A DNA stretch of 64,000 bases from Delftia acidovorans (GTDB taxonomy: Bacteria > Pseudomonadota > Gammaproteobacteria > Burkholderiales > Burkholderiaceae_C), in NCBI GenBank assembly GCA_031286585.1, contig JAITUC010000044.1, forward strand, positions 1 through 64,000. Direction: 5' to 3'. The notes under the pieces were generated by a model. The model saw nothing but the letters and a program-made list of their open reading frames with translations, was not told the origin of the DNA and made no database searches. Of the stretch, positions 43,254 through 52,684 are shown in pieces; the stretch's first letter is position 1, and each line of letters opens with the position of its first letter. The position numbers and the translations under genes are program-made.

Positions 43254-44516
43254 TCAGTCATCAAAATCCCACAGCTCATGCAGATCCAGCCGCAGGCGGC
43301 TGTCGCCCTCCAGCGCCTCGCTGCGGGCCAGGCGTTCGGCCAGCAGCGCTTCGGCCAGGGTGCGGCGCACGGCCAGCAGCTCGGTCAGGCCCGATTCACC
43401 GGCGCGGTAGGCGCGCAGTGCGCGGTCAGCGGCGCCCTGCTGCAGCGTGGCGGCGCGGGCCTGGGCCTGGGCGGCGGCGCGCTTGCCGGCCAGCAGGCTC
43501 CAGAGCACGTCGAACTCCGCGCCCAGGCGGCGCTCGGCCGCCAGGCGGCGGGACAGCGCGGCGTCGGCATCGGCAAGGGCCTGGTCGGCCAGGGCCTGGC
43601 GATGCACCGAGCCCAGGGGCACGGACAGGCTGACGCCCGCGATGCGCTCGCTGCCGCCCCGCTCGCTGGTGGCAAACACGCCCACGGTGGGGTCGGGCCG
43701 CCGCTCCAGGTCGGCTCGGCGGGCCTGGCGCAGGGCCAGGGTTTCCTCGGCCTGGGCCAGCAGGTACTCGTGGCTGTGCTCTATGTAGCGCAGGCGCAGC
43801 TGGGCCGGTGGCAGCAGTGGCAGCGGTGGCAGGTCCGGCAGCGGCGGCGCGGCGGCCTCCCCCTCCTTCGCCAAGGCAGCCTCCAGGCCCGGAAAGCGCG
43901 CCTGCAGGTCCGCCTGGGCCGCCTGGTACGCGGCCTGGGCCGTTGCCAGCGCGGCCTGCATGCGCGCGTGCTCGGCTGCGGCCAGTTCGGCGTCCAGCCG
44001 GGCCGCATCGCCTGCGCGCAGCCGGCGTTCGGTGACGCGGGCCAGTTCGGCGGCAGCGTCGGCATTGTCCCGGGCGGTCCGCTGCGCCTGGCCTGCGCGC
44101 TGTGCGGCAAACCACAGCGCCAGCAACTGGCGTGCGGCTTCGTGCCGCACATCCTGGGCCGCCACGCGCGATGCGGCCCGGGTCGCCTCGGCAAGCTCGG
44201 CATCGGACTCGGCCTTGCCACCCAGGCGCAGCGGGCGTTCGATGGCGATCTGCCCCTCCGTAAAGCGCTGGCCCGAGCCGTCGTGCACCCAGCGGCGCTG
44301 GCCGATGGCGCGCACCAGGGTCTCATGCGGGCCGGCGCGCAGGGCCTGGGCGCGCGCCGCAGCGCTGCGTTGCGCGGCATCGGCCGCCTGCACGGCAGGA
44401 GAGCGGGCCACGGCCTCGCGCACGGCGGCCTCGGGTGGCAGGTAGCTTTGGGCCTGGACCTGGGCGGCGCCGGCACACAGCAAGGCGGCGGCCCAGGCAT
44501 GCAGCAGGTGTTTCAT
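43254..44516 (-). CDS. TolC-family outer membrane protein of metal efflux (CzcC-like)
   Basis: A 420-residue protein from the start at 44516 (AGGA 8 bases upstream). Signal peptide ending QVQA, then two outer-membrane-efflux repeats with long Ala/Leu/Glu/Arg helices and the motif RPLRLGGKAESD, as in CzcC. Third structural gene of a czcCBA-like operon on the minus strand (order adaptor, RND pump, outer-membrane protein). Confidence 0.88.
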   Translation of the reverse strand: MKHLLHAWAAALLCAGAAQVQAQSYLPPEAAVREAVARSPAVQAADAAQRSAAARAQALRAGPHETLVRAIGQRRWVHDGSGQRFTEGQIAIERPLRLGGKAESDAELAEATRAASRVAAQDVRHEAARQLLALWFAAQRAGQAQRTARDNADAAAELARVTERRLRAGDAARLDAELAAAEHARMQAALATAQAAYQAAQADLQARFPGLEAALAKEGEAAAPPLPDLPPLPLLPPAQLRLRYIEHSHEYLLAQAEETLALRQARRADLERRPDPTVGVFATSERGGSERIAGVSLSVPLGSVHRQALADQALADADAALSRRLAAERRLGAEFDVLWSLLAGKRAAAQAQARAATLQQGAADRALRAYRAGESGLTELLAVRRTLAEALLAERLARSEALEGDSRLRLDLHELWDFDD

Positions 44517-44593
44517 GGGCATGTTCCTGAAAGAGGGTCCGGCAAGGCCTTGCGCCCTGCAATGGGGAGGGGTGGTGTGGGAGCGGATGGCGT

Positions 44594-47500
44594 TCACGAC
44601 CGGGCCTCCCTCTGGCGGCGTGGCAGGCCGAAACGCTCGAACAGCAAGGGCAGCAGCAGCAGGGTCAGCGCCGTGGAGCTGACCAGCCCGCCCGCCACCA
44701 CGATGGCCAGCGGCCGCTGGATCTCCGAGCCCGGCCCGCTGGCCAGCAGCAGCGGCACCATGCCCAGCGCGGTGATGCAGGCCGTCATCAGCACGGGCCG
44801 CAGCCGGTCGCGCACGCCGTGCCGCACCACCTGGGACAGGGGCTGGCCCGCAGCCAGCAGGTTGTTGAAGTGCGATACCAGCACCACGCCGTTGAGCACC
44901 GCAATGCCCAGCAGCGCGATGAAGCCCACGGAGGCAGGCACCGACAGGTACTCGCCCGCCGCACTCAGCGCCACCATGCCGCCCACCAGCGCGAACGGGA
45001 TGTTGGCAATGACCAGCAGCGCCTGCCTGGGCGAGCGGAAGGTCAGCACCAGCAGCACGAAGATGGCGCCCAGCGCCAGCGGCACCACCAGCGCCAGCCG
45101 TGCGGCGGCGCGCTGCTGGTTCTCGAACTGGCCGCCCCAGACGATGCGCATGTCCTTGAGGCCGGCATCGCCAGCGACGGCCGCCTGGGCATCGCGCACA
45201 AAGCTGGCCAGGTCGCGCCCTTCGACGTTGACCTGCACCACGGCGAAGCGTGCGCCGTTTTCGTGGTCCACGCGCACAGGACCGTCGCGGGCCGCCAGCG
45301 TGGCCAGGGAGGTCAACGGCCAGCTGCTGCCGTCCGCCGCCGTCACCAGCAGCCCGGCCAGGCCTTCGGGCGACTGGCGCAGCGCCGTGCCGCCGCGCAG
45401 GATGAGCGGCGTGCGCGCCACGCCTTCGGGCACGATGCCAATGCGTTCGCCTTCCACCAGGGCGCGCAGTTGCGCCTGCAGGCCATCGCCACTGAGACCG
45501 GACTGGCCCAGCGCCGCGCGGTTGAGCGCCACCTGCAGGTATTGCACGCCGCTGTTGCTGGGCGCGATGACTTCGGAGGCCCCTGCCACGGCGCGCATGC
45601 GCGCGGCCACGGCCTGGGCGGCAGCGTCCAGCCGCGCCAGGTCGGGATCGAAGATCTTGATGGCCACGTCGCCGCGCGTGCCGGTCAGCATTTCGGAGAC
45701 GCGCATTTCTATGGGCTGGGTGAAGCCGTAGATGAGCCCCGGAAAGCCCTGCATGACGCGGCGTATGGCCTCGGCGATGTCTTCCTTGCTGCCGCGCCAC
45801 TCGTCGCGCGGGCGCAGCACCAGGAAGGTGTCGGTCTCGTTCAGGCCCATGGGGTCCAGGCCCAGGTCGTCCGAGCCCGTGCGCGCGACGATGGAGCGGA
45901 TCTCGGGCACCTGCTCCAGCAGCGCGCGCTGCACGCGCCCATCCATGTCCAGCGAAGCGGCCAGCGAGATGGAGGGCGTCTTTTGCAGCTGCACGATCAT
46001 GTCGCCCTCATCCATGGTGGGCATGAAGGTCTTGCCCACGGACAGGTAGAGCACGGCCGCCCCGGCCAGCGATGCCCCGGCAATGCCGAAGACCGCAGGC
46101 CGGTGGGCCAGGCTCCAGCGCTGCATGTGCTCGAAGCCCCGGGCCACGCGCCGCATCAGCCAGGGTTCATCGCCGCCATGCGGGCGCAGCAGCAGCGAGG
46201 CCAGCGCAGGCACGACGGTGAAGGCGATGAGCACCGAGGCCCCCAGCGCCAGCACGATGGTCAGCGCCACCGGCGCGAACAGCTTGCCCTCCAGCCCCTG
46301 CAGCGTGAGCAGCGGCAGGAACACGATGGCGATGATGGACACGCCGGCCAGCATGGGCACGGAGACCGCCGAGACCGCCTGGCGGATCAGCACGGCCCGG
46401 TCCTGCGGCGGGGAACTGCCCGCCGTGTCGGTAGTCGTTCCGCCCGCCGGCTCATTCGCCAGCGCGGTCTCTATGTTCTCCACCACCACCACCGCAGCAT
46501 CCACCAGCATGCCCAGGGCGATGGCCAGGCCGCCCAGGCTCATCAGGTTGGCCGTCAGGCCTGCATAGCGCATCAGCAGGAAGGTGGCCAGCATGGACAG
46601 AGGCAGCGTGGCCGCCACCACCAGGGCCGCACGCAGCCCCCCCAGAAACAGGTAGAGCGTGACCAGCACCAGCACGCTGGCCTCGACCAGAGCGCGCACC
46701 ACGGTACCCGCCGCGCGCGAGACCAGGTCGCCCCGGTTGTAGAAGACCTGGGTGCTCATGCCCTTGGGCAGCCGGGGAGCCAGCTCGTCCAGCCGCGCCT
46801 GCACGGCATCCACCAGGCTGCGCGCATCCACCCCGCGCAGTCCCAGCACCAGGCCCTGGACGGCTTCGCCATGCCCGTCGCGGCTCACGGCGCCGTTGCG
46901 CGTGGCCTCGCCCAGGCGCACGGTGGCCACGTCGCCCACGGTGGCGGCAACGCGCCCTTCCCGGGCGGGCGCCACGACGATGGCGCGCAGGTCGTCCAGC
47001 CCGCGCACGCCGCCTTCCACGCGCACCACCCAGTGCTCTTCCCCGCGGTCCAGCCGACCTGCGCCGTCGTTGCGGTTGTTCGCCTCCAGCGCCTGGCGCA
47101 GCTGGTCCAGGGTCACGCCGCGCGCCCGCAGCCGGGCGGGGTCGGGGATCACCTCGTAGCCGCGCACCGTGCCGCCCAGGGCATTCACGTCGGCCACGCC
47201 GGCCACGGTGCGCAGCGCAGGGCGTATCACCCAGTCCAGCACATGGCGGCGCTCGGCCAGCGACCAGTCTTCTCCATCCACGGTGAACATGAACATCTCG
47301 CCCAGCGGCGTGGTGATGGGGGCAAGCCCGCCTTCGGCCGTGGCGGGCAGGTCGCGCTGCAGGCCGGCCAGCCGCTCGGACACCTGCTGGCGCGCCCAGT
47401 ACACGTCCGTGCCCTCGCTGAAATCCACCGTCACGTCGCTGATGCCGTACTTGGACACCGAGCGCACCATGGTCTTGTGCGGCAGGCCCAGCAGTTCCTG

Positions 47501-47713
47501 CTCGATGGGCGTGGAGACGCGCTGCTCCACCTCCTCGGGCGTCATGCCGGGCACCTTAAGGATCACCTTGACCTGGGTGGGCGAGATGTCCGGGAAGGCA
47601 TCGATGGGCAGGTGCACATAGGCCCAGGCACCGGCCAGGGCCAGCGCGCAGGCGGCCATCAGCACCAGCACGCGCTGGCGCAGCGAAAAATCGATGAGGC
47701 GCGCCAGCATCAC
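44594..47713 (-). CDS. heavy-metal efflux RND pump (CzcA/CusA-like)
   Basis: A 1,039-residue HME-RND transporter. It opens with LARLIDFSLRQRVLVLMAAC and has the family signature LPIDAFPDISPTQVKV; TM4 carries GLAIALGMLVDAAVVVVENI, with the proton-relay Asp and Glu, nearer to the HME-3/4 type than to CzcA itself (which has DFG...VD). Metal preference cannot be fixed by eye. Starts GTG 47713 or ATG 47710, overlapping the adaptor stop. Confidence 0.93.
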   Translation of the reverse strand: MMLARLIDFSLRQRVLVLMAACALALAGAWAYVHLPIDAFPDISPTQVKVILKVPGMTPEEVEQRVSTPIEQELLGLPHKTMVRSVSKYGISDVTVDFSEGTDVYWARQQVSERLAGLQRDLPATAEGGLAPITTPLGEMFMFTVDGEDWSLAERRHVLDWVIRPALRTVAGVADVNALGGTVRGYEVIPDPARLRARGVTLDQLRQALEANNRNDGAGRLDRGEEHWVVRVEGGVRGLDDLRAIVVAPAREGRVAATVGDVATVRLGEATRNGAVSRDGHGEAVQGLVLGLRGVDARSLVDAVQARLDELAPRLPKGMSTQVFYNRGDLVSRAAGTVVRALVEASVLVLVTLYLFLGGLRAALVVAATLPLSMLATFLLMRYAGLTANLMSLGGLAIALGMLVDAAVVVVENIETALANEPAGGTTTDTAGSSPPQDRAVLIRQAVSAVSVPMLAGVSIIAIVFLPLLTLQGLEGKLFAPVALTIVLALGASVLIAFTVVPALASLLLRPHGGDEPWLMRRVARGFEHMQRWSLAHRPAVFGIAGASLAGAAVLYLSVGKTFMPTMDEGDMIVQLQKTPSISLAASLDMDGRVQRALLEQVPEIRSIVARTGSDDLGLDPMGLNETDTFLVLRPRDEWRGSKEDIAEAIRRVMQGFPGLIYGFTQPIEMRVSEMLTGTRGDVAIKIFDPDLARLDAAAQAVAARMRAVAGASEVIAPSNSGVQYLQVALNRAALGQSGLSGDGLQAQLRALVEGERIGIVPEGVARTPLILRGGTALRQSPEGLAGLLVTAADGSSWPLTSLATLAARDGPVRVDHENGARFAVVQVNVEGRDLASFVRDAQAAVAGDAGLKDMRIVWGGQFENQQRAAARLALVVPLALGAIFVLLVLTFRSPRQALLVIANIPFALVGGMVALSAAGEYLSVPASVGFIALLGIAVLNGVVLVSHFNNLLAAGQPLSQVVRHGVRDRLRPVLMTACITALGMVPLLLASGPGSEIQRPLAIVVAGGLVSSTALTLLLLPLLFERFGLPRRQREARS

Positions 47714-48846
47714 TCACCCCCGCCCAGCAGGCCCTTGAGCGCGGCAATGCCCGTCACGGCAATGCGCGCATTGGGCGGCAGCGTGCCGCGCACCACGGCC
47801 GTGGCCTCGTCGCTGGCCTCCACGGACAGCGGCATGAAGCGCACCCCCTTCCCGGTGGCGACAAAGACGCCGGCGCGGTTGTTCCAATGCGCCAGCGCCG
47901 CAGCGGGCACGCGCAGGCGTGTACCGCCAGAGCCACCGGCAGACTCACCGGAAGGCACGGCGTCCGCACCGGCCAGGGCCAGCAAGGCGGTCACGCTTTC
48001 GCCCACGCGAAGGTCTCCAGAGCGTTCCAGCGCAACACGCACCCGCATGCCGGCCGATCCATCACCGACCGGGGCCATGCCGGCCACCCTGCCCTGCGCA
48101 CCGCGCGCCGCCACCTGAACGCGGTCGCCCACGCCGGGCAGCGGCACCTCGCGGCCCAGCAGCAGGTCCAGCTCCAGCGCCTTGGGGTCGGCCATGCGCA
48201 GCAGCGGCGCCGAGGCCTCCACGCGCGCGCCCGGCACTGCCAGCACCTCGGTCACCAGGCCTGCGCGGGGCGCCACCAGGTGCACCTCATTGCCCACGAA
48301 CTGCAGACCGCTGGCGGCCAGTTCGGCGCGCCGCGCCTGGGCCATGGCCGCGGCCTCGGCGGCGCGGGCCTGCGTGGCCTGCCAGCGGCTGGCGGCGATG
48401 ATGCCGTCCTCATGCAGCGCCTGGTCGCGCGCCAAGGCCTGGCGTGCCAGGCGCGACTGGGACTCGGCCTCCAGCAGCGCACGCCGCGCCTCATACAGCT
48501 GCGGGCTGGTGAACACCGCCACGGGCTGGCCGGTGCGCACCGTCTGGCCCAGGGCCACGAGCACGCGCGGCACCGCGCCTGCATAGGGGGCGGCCACCAC
48601 GGCCTGGGCATCGGGCCGCAGCACGACGCGCGCGTGGGCCGAGACCTCGATGCGCTCTGCCGACTGAACGGGTTCGAAACGCACGCCCAGCGCCTGTGCC
48701 TGTTCGGCGGACAAGGCAACGGATGTGGGCGTGGATGCCGATGCGGATGGGGGATTGGACGGGCTTGCGGGTGCGGCCTGGGCCTGGGCGGCCATGCCGA
48801 CGGCTGGCAGCGCAAGTGCGCCGGCCAGCAGCCATGGTGAAAACAT
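47710..48846 (-). CDS. RND periplasmic adaptor subunit (CzcB-like)
   Basis: A 378-residue membrane-fusion protein (start 48846, or 48849). Signal peptide at 1-24; lipoyl and hairpin regions: VVAAPYAGAVPRVLVALGQT, then coiled coil (RRALLEAESQSRLARQALAR) and VHLVAPRAGLVTEVLAVPGA. It links the pump to the outer-membrane channel. Overlaps the pump start by several bases. Confidence 0.9.
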   Translation of the reverse strand: MFSPWLLAGALALPAVGMAAQAQAAPASPSNPPSASASTPTSVALSAEQAQALGVRFEPVQSAERIEVSAHARVVLRPDAQAVVAAPYAGAVPRVLVALGQTVRTGQPVAVFTSPQLYEARRALLEAESQSRLARQALARDQALHEDGIIAASRWQATQARAAEAAAMAQARRAELAASGLQFVGNEVHLVAPRAGLVTEVLAVPGARVEASAPLLRMADPKALELDLLLGREVPLPGVGDRVQVAARGAQGRVAGMAPVGDGSAGMRVRVALERSGDLRVGESVTALLALAGADAVPSGESAGGSGGTRLRVPAAALAHWNNRAGVFVATGKGVRFMPLSVEASDEATAVVRGTLPPNARIAVTGIAALKGLLGGGE

Positions 48847-48950
48847 CATTCCTGACTCCGGGAAAAAGACGAACGCCGTCCACGCGCAGGCTGTTCGCGG
48901 CACGCGGGCGAAGAAGGACGAAGGCGGGCCTGCGGACCAGGCCGGGGAGG

Positions 48951-49367
48951 TCAGGAAGCCAGGGGCGGAGCCTGGGCGGGGGAAGGCCGAATCACGCGCC
49001 CGCGCCAGCGCGGACTCAGGCGCATGGGCTGCAGCGGCAAGGCGGGCCGGGGCGCGATGCAGCGCATGCGCGCGGCACGCAGGCCCAGGGTGAGCAGGAC
49101 CAGGCCGACCACGGCCAGCAAGGGCATGGGCAGCAGATCCAGCGGCTGTATGGCGTCCTGCACATCGACCTCGAAAGGCTCGACATGGTCTTCATCCATA
49201 TCGGCAAAGGAGCCGTGGGCCACGAACAGGTGGAAATGCGAGTCGGCCACGCGCGACGGCGCCGCGTGGATGTGCAGGCCGGCCTGGTTCGGAGTGCCGA
49301 AATGGCTGTGCAGCAGCGGTATCAGCAGCTGCGCCACCATGATGAGCAGCAGCAAGGCGCTCCGCAT
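48951..49367 (-). CDS. His-rich exported protein leading the metal efflux operon
   Basis: A 138-residue protein (start 49367 with GGAG 8 bases upstream; 49394 possible). N-terminal signal/anchor LLLLIMVAQLLIPLL, then a segment dense in His (LHSHFG, LHIHAA, DSHFHLFVAHG), an acidic patch (DMDEDHVEPFEVDV) and a second membrane helix. Position resembles CzcI-like leader proteins that modulate metal efflux; it may sense or bind the exported metal. No family firmly recognised. Confidence 0.65.
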   Translation of the reverse strand: MRSALLLLIMVAQLLIPLLHSHFGTPNQAGLHIHAAPSRVADSHFHLFVAHGSFADMDEDHVEPFEVDVQDAIQPLDLLPMPLLAVVGLVLLTLGLRAARMRCIAPRPALPLQPMRLSPRWRGRVIRPSPAQAPPLAS

Positions 49368-49584
49368 GGATAGGCTCCGGATGGCATGCAACATGGCCTG
49401 GGATTGTAGTACCGGGCTTGCGCAATGGGTTCAATCCCGTACGGCGTGGTGGGCGGCAGGCCCGCAAGCCGCAGCCGCCGCGTGCCGGGCGGAGCACTGG
49501 CGGCGCGGGGCGGTTAAAGTTGCGGGGCTGCTGCGTCCTCCTGCATCCTCTTGCGCCCTCTTTTCCATCCCGGAGCAAGCTTTC

Positions 49585-50496
49585 ATGATCATCCGGCCCC
49601 GCCCCCACTGGCTGCGCATGCTCTTCGTGCTGCGCGGCTCCGTGCTGCCCGACATCCTGCCGCAGTTGATTGCCGCCACCCTGTTCGCCGTGCTGGTCAC
49701 GGCATTGCACGGCCAGCTGTTCGCCTGGAAGGTGCCGCTGAACTTCGTGCCGTTTTCGCTGATCGGGCTGACGCTGGCCATCTTCCTGGGCTTTCGCAAC
49801 AGCACCAGCTACGCGCGCTACTGGGAGGCTCGCACGCTGTGGGGCACCCTGCTCAACGAGACACGCTCCCTGGTGCGCCAGGCCCGGACCTTGACCGACG
49901 CACCGCAGCACGCCCCGGCCCTGGCCATGGTTCTGGCGGCCTTCGTGCATGCGCTGCGCCACCAGTTGCGCGGCACCGACGCCGCGGCCGACATGCGCCG
50001 CCTGCTGCCTTCCGCCGACTGCGAGCGCCTGGCCACGGCGCGCTTCAAGCCGGTCGTGCTGCTGCTCATGGCCGGCGAATGGCTGCAGGCGCGCCGCCAC
50101 GACGGCAGCCTGCAGCCCGTACTGGTGCCCGCCATGGAGGCGCCCCTGTGCAAGCTGGGCGAGGCGCTGGGCGGCTGCGAGCGCATTGCGGGCACGCCCA
50201 TCCCCTTCACCTATTCGGTGATCATCCACCGCACCATCTATCTGTACTGCCTGCTGCTGCCCTTTGGCCTGGTGGACTCCATCGGCTTCATGACGCCGGT
50301 GATCGTGGCCTTCATCGCCTACACCTTCTTTGCGCTGGAGGCGCTGGGTGCCGAGCTGGAGGAGCCCTTCGGCACGGCGCCCAACGACCTGGCGCTGGAC
50401 GCCATGTCGCAGATGATCGAGGCCACGCTGCGCGAGCTGACCGGCGAGGTGCTGCCCCCTGCGCCGCAGCACAAGGATGTGCTGTTCCTGACCTGA
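49585..50496 (+). CDS. bestrophin-family channel protein
   Basis: A 303-residue membrane protein starting MIIRPRPHWLRMLFVLRGSV. The conserved bestrophin region FVPFSLIGLTLAIFLGFRNS and SYARYWEARTLWG at ~50-88, and IPFTYSVIIHRTIYLYCLLL plus DSIGFMTPVIVAFIAYTFFA in the second half, are clear. Bacterial bestrophins form pentameric ion channels. CGGAGC lies 14 bases before ATG 49585. Followed by a small DUF4287 gene. Confidence 0.9.
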   Translation: MIIRPRPHWLRMLFVLRGSVLPDILPQLIAATLFAVLVTALHGQLFAWKVPLNFVPFSLIGLTLAIFLGFRNSTSYARYWEARTLWGTLLNETRSLVRQARTLTDAPQHAPALAMVLAAFVHALRHQLRGTDAAADMRRLLPSADCERLATARFKPVVLLLMAGEWLQARRHDGSLQPVLVPAMEAPLCKLGEALGGCERIAGTPIPFTYSVIIHRTIYLYCLLLPFGLVDSIGFMTPVIVAFIAYTFFALEALGAELEEPFGTAPNDLALDAMSQMIEATLRELTGEVLPPAPQHKDVLFLT

Positions 50497-50537
50497 CCCA
50501 GCCTGCCCGCCCGCATCACGGAAAAAGGACAAGCGCC

Positions 50538-50747
50538 ATGACGGAGACAAGCAAGGTCAAGGGACCGGCCTCGTATTTCCCTTCCATAGAGAAGACCTAC
50601 GGCCAGCCGATTGCGCACTGGATGGATCTGCTGCAGCAGCAGGACACCCGCAAGCACATGGAACTGGTGGGCTGGCTCAAGGCCCGGCACCAGATGGGGC
50701 ACGGCCATGCGAATGCGCTGGTGGCCGTGTTCCTGGCGCAGGCCTGA
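50538..50747 (+). CDS. DUF4287-domain protein
   Basis: A 69-residue protein: KGPASYFPSIEKTYGQPIAH, WMDLL and HMELVGWLKARHQMGHGHAN, the complete DUF4287 pattern. Function unknown; often annotated together with transport or DUF5655 proteins. AAGGA upstream of ATG 50538. It is convergent with the hydrolase gene at 50766. Confidence 0.88.
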   Translation: MTETSKVKGPASYFPSIEKTYGQPIAHWMDLLQQQDTRKHMELVGWLKARHQMGHGHANALVAVFLAQA

Positions 50748-50765
50748 CCTGCAACCAGCAACCCA

Positions 50766-51752
50766 TCAGCCGACGGCCGTGCCGAAAGCCTGGCGCACGG
50801 CGGCACCCGCTTCGTCAAACAGGCGGCGTGATGCCGGCGCCAGCCCCAGCATGTGCATGCAGGCGTGCACCATGCCGGGCAGGCGCACGGCCTGCACCGC
50901 CACACCGGCCTGCGCCAGCCGCTGCGCATAGGCTTCGGCCTCGTCGCGCAGCGGGTCGTATTCGCAGCTGATCACCGTGGCAGGCGGCAGGCCGGCCAGG
51001 TGGTCCGCGCGCAGCGGAGAGACGAGTTCGTGCCGCCCCGATGCCGCATCGCCCAAGTACGCGCCATAGCAGTACTCCATGGCCGCACGCGTGAGGTAGT
51101 GGCCCTCGCCGAACCGCTGGAACGATTCCGAATCCATGGCCGTGTCCAGTGCCGGGTACAGCAGCAGCTGGTGGGCAATGGCCGGTGCGCCCGCCGCTCC
51201 CCAGCCTTGCTTTTCCTGCGCCAGCAGGCAGGCGGCGGCCGCAAGGTTGCCGCCCGCGCTGTCTCCGGCCACGCCGATGCGCCGGCTGTCCAGGCCCAGC
51301 GCGCCGGCCTGCTCGAAGGTCCAGGCAATGGCATCGCAGAAGTCATGCAGCGGCACGGGAAAGCGGTGCTCGGGCGCCAGCCGGTAATCCACCGAAACCA
51401 CGACGGCGCCCGTTGCCACGGCCAGCGCGCGGCAGGGGTTGTCGTAGACCTCCAGCGAACCCAGGCACCAGCCGCCGCCGTGGGCGAAGACCAGGGCGGG
51501 CTGGAGCGTGGGTGTGTCCGAGACCTGCGGCCGGTAGATGCGCACGCGCAGCGGCGTACCGTCGCGCGCCGGCAGCGTGAAGTCTTCGGTGCGTGCCACG
51601 GTCTCGGCCGGGCCATGCAGGGCGCGCAGCCCGGCGTCGGTGGCCTCGCGCAGCGCTGCCAGCGTGGGCGGCGTGGGCGTGGCCACGGCCTGGGTTGCCC
51701 GCGCCAGCTCGGCGAGATAGCGCGCAATGTCAGCATCCAGGCCCGTGGTCAC
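50766..51752 (-). CDS. alpha/beta hydrolase, hormone-sensitive-lipase family esterase
   Basis: A 328-residue esterase from GTG 51752, which overlaps the stop of the upstream hydrolase (GTGA), implying translational coupling. HSL motifs: FAHGGGWCLGS (oxyanion hole), VDYRLAPEHRFP, GDSAGGNLAAA (nucleophile Ser), CEYDPLRDEAEAY (Asp) and GMVHACMHM (His). It hydrolyses small acyl esters. Third gene of a minus-strand operon beginning at the truncated isomerase. Confidence 0.9.
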   Translation of the reverse strand: MTTGLDADIARYLAELARATQAVATPTPPTLAALREATDAGLRALHGPAETVARTEDFTLPARDGTPLRVRIYRPQVSDTPTLQPALVFAHGGGWCLGSLEVYDNPCRALAVATGAVVVSVDYRLAPEHRFPVPLHDFCDAIAWTFEQAGALGLDSRRIGVAGDSAGGNLAAAACLLAQEKQGWGAAGAPAIAHQLLLYPALDTAMDSESFQRFGEGHYLTRAAMEYCYGAYLGDAASGRHELVSPLRADHLAGLPPATVISCEYDPLRDEAEAYAQRLAQAGVAVQAVRLPGMVHACMHMLGLAPASRRLFDEAGAAVRQAFGTAVG

Positions 51753-52645
51753 AGCGTCCTTTGCAGGAAAGGCAGCAGTTCGGCGATGAAGGGCTCGGCA
51801 GCTTCCTCCATGATGAAGTGGCCGCAGCCGGGCACGATCACGCCCGACAGGTCGTCGGCATGGCCGCGCAGCGTGGCCAGCGGCGCATCGGCCGTGGCGT
51901 GCTCGGCGCCAATGGCCAGCACGGGCATGCTCAGCGGGCGCAGCGCGCGCTCGCGGTTCTGGCGGATGGTCTCGGGAATGGCGCGGTAGTAGGCAAAGCC
52001 GCCGCGCAGGCCACCGGGCGCCGCATAGGCATCCACATAGACATCCACGGCCACGCGGTCGCGCCGCAGCGACCAGCGGTTGAACATGAATTCCAGGTAG
52101 GCACGCTCGCGGCCCGCGATCAGGGTCTCGGGCAGGTCGGCCAGCTGGTTGAACATGAAGTGCCACAGGAAGATGTTCTGCTCGGGCGGCGCAAAGATGC
52201 TGGGCTCGGGCGCCAGGCCGGGGATCACGGCCTCGGTCAGCGCCAGGGACTGCACGGCCTGCGGCTGGTCGCTGGCCAGCGCATAGGCCACCCACATGCC
52301 CACGTCGTGGCCGGCGACCTGGTAGCGCTCATGGCCCAGCGCCAGCATGGTGCGGTGCAGGGTCAGCGCGATGGAGCCCGTGTCGTAGCCGGTGTCGGGC
52401 CGGTCGGAAAAGCCCGTGCCCGGCGGATCGACGGCAATGGCCTGGAAGCCCTGCGCAGCCAGCGCCTGCATGACGTGGCGCCAGGCATACCAGGTCTGGG
52501 GCCAGCCCGGGATCAGCAGCACGGGCGCGCCCTGCCCGGCCGTGATGCAGTGGATGCGGCGGCCGTCGATGCGCACGTAGTCGTGCGAGAACTCGTGGGC
52601 CTGGTCTTCCTGCCTGCGCAGGGCGCTCGATGTGAAAGCGTTCAT
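51749..52645 (-). CDS. alpha/beta hydrolase, epoxide hydrolase/dehalogenase-like
   Basis: A 298-residue hydrolase: LLIPGWPQTWYAWRHVM (HGWP-like), DPPGTGFSD, nucleophile elbow AGHDVGMWVA with Asp, and IVPGCGHFIMEEAAE with the catalytic His. Asp nucleophile and the downstream WHFMFNQL cap resemble epoxide hydrolases or haloalkane dehalogenases. Next to an HSL esterase and an isomerase remnant, so probably part of a catabolic cluster whose upstream part is lost. Confidence 0.88.
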   Translation of the reverse strand: MNAFTSSALRRQEDQAHEFSHDYVRIDGRRIHCITAGQGAPVLLIPGWPQTWYAWRHVMQALAAQGFQAIAVDPPGTGFSDRPDTGYDTGSIALTLHRTMLALGHERYQVAGHDVGMWVAYALASDQPQAVQSLALTEAVIPGLAPEPSIFAPPEQNIFLWHFMFNQLADLPETLIAGRERAYLEFMFNRWSLRRDRVAVDVYVDAYAAPGGLRGGFAYYRAIPETIRQNRERALRPLSMPVLAIGAEHATADAPLATLRGHADDLSGVIVPGCGHFIMEEAAEPFIAELLPFLQRTL

Positions 52646-52684
52646 TGTTTGATTCTTTTTGAGGTTCTTTGGCTGCGGGCGTGC

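Noticed and set aside
42279..45731. A 1,150-codon open frame on the plus strand
   Set aside because: It runs antisense to the LysR end, peptidase, TolC-like and RND genes. Its translation is Gly/Arg/Gln/His-rich without any motif; a by-product of high GC.
44819..48118. A 1,099-codon plus-strand open frame over the RND pump
   Set aside because: Antisense to the clear czcA-like gene; composition dominated by His, Gln, Arg and Gly with no recognisable domain.
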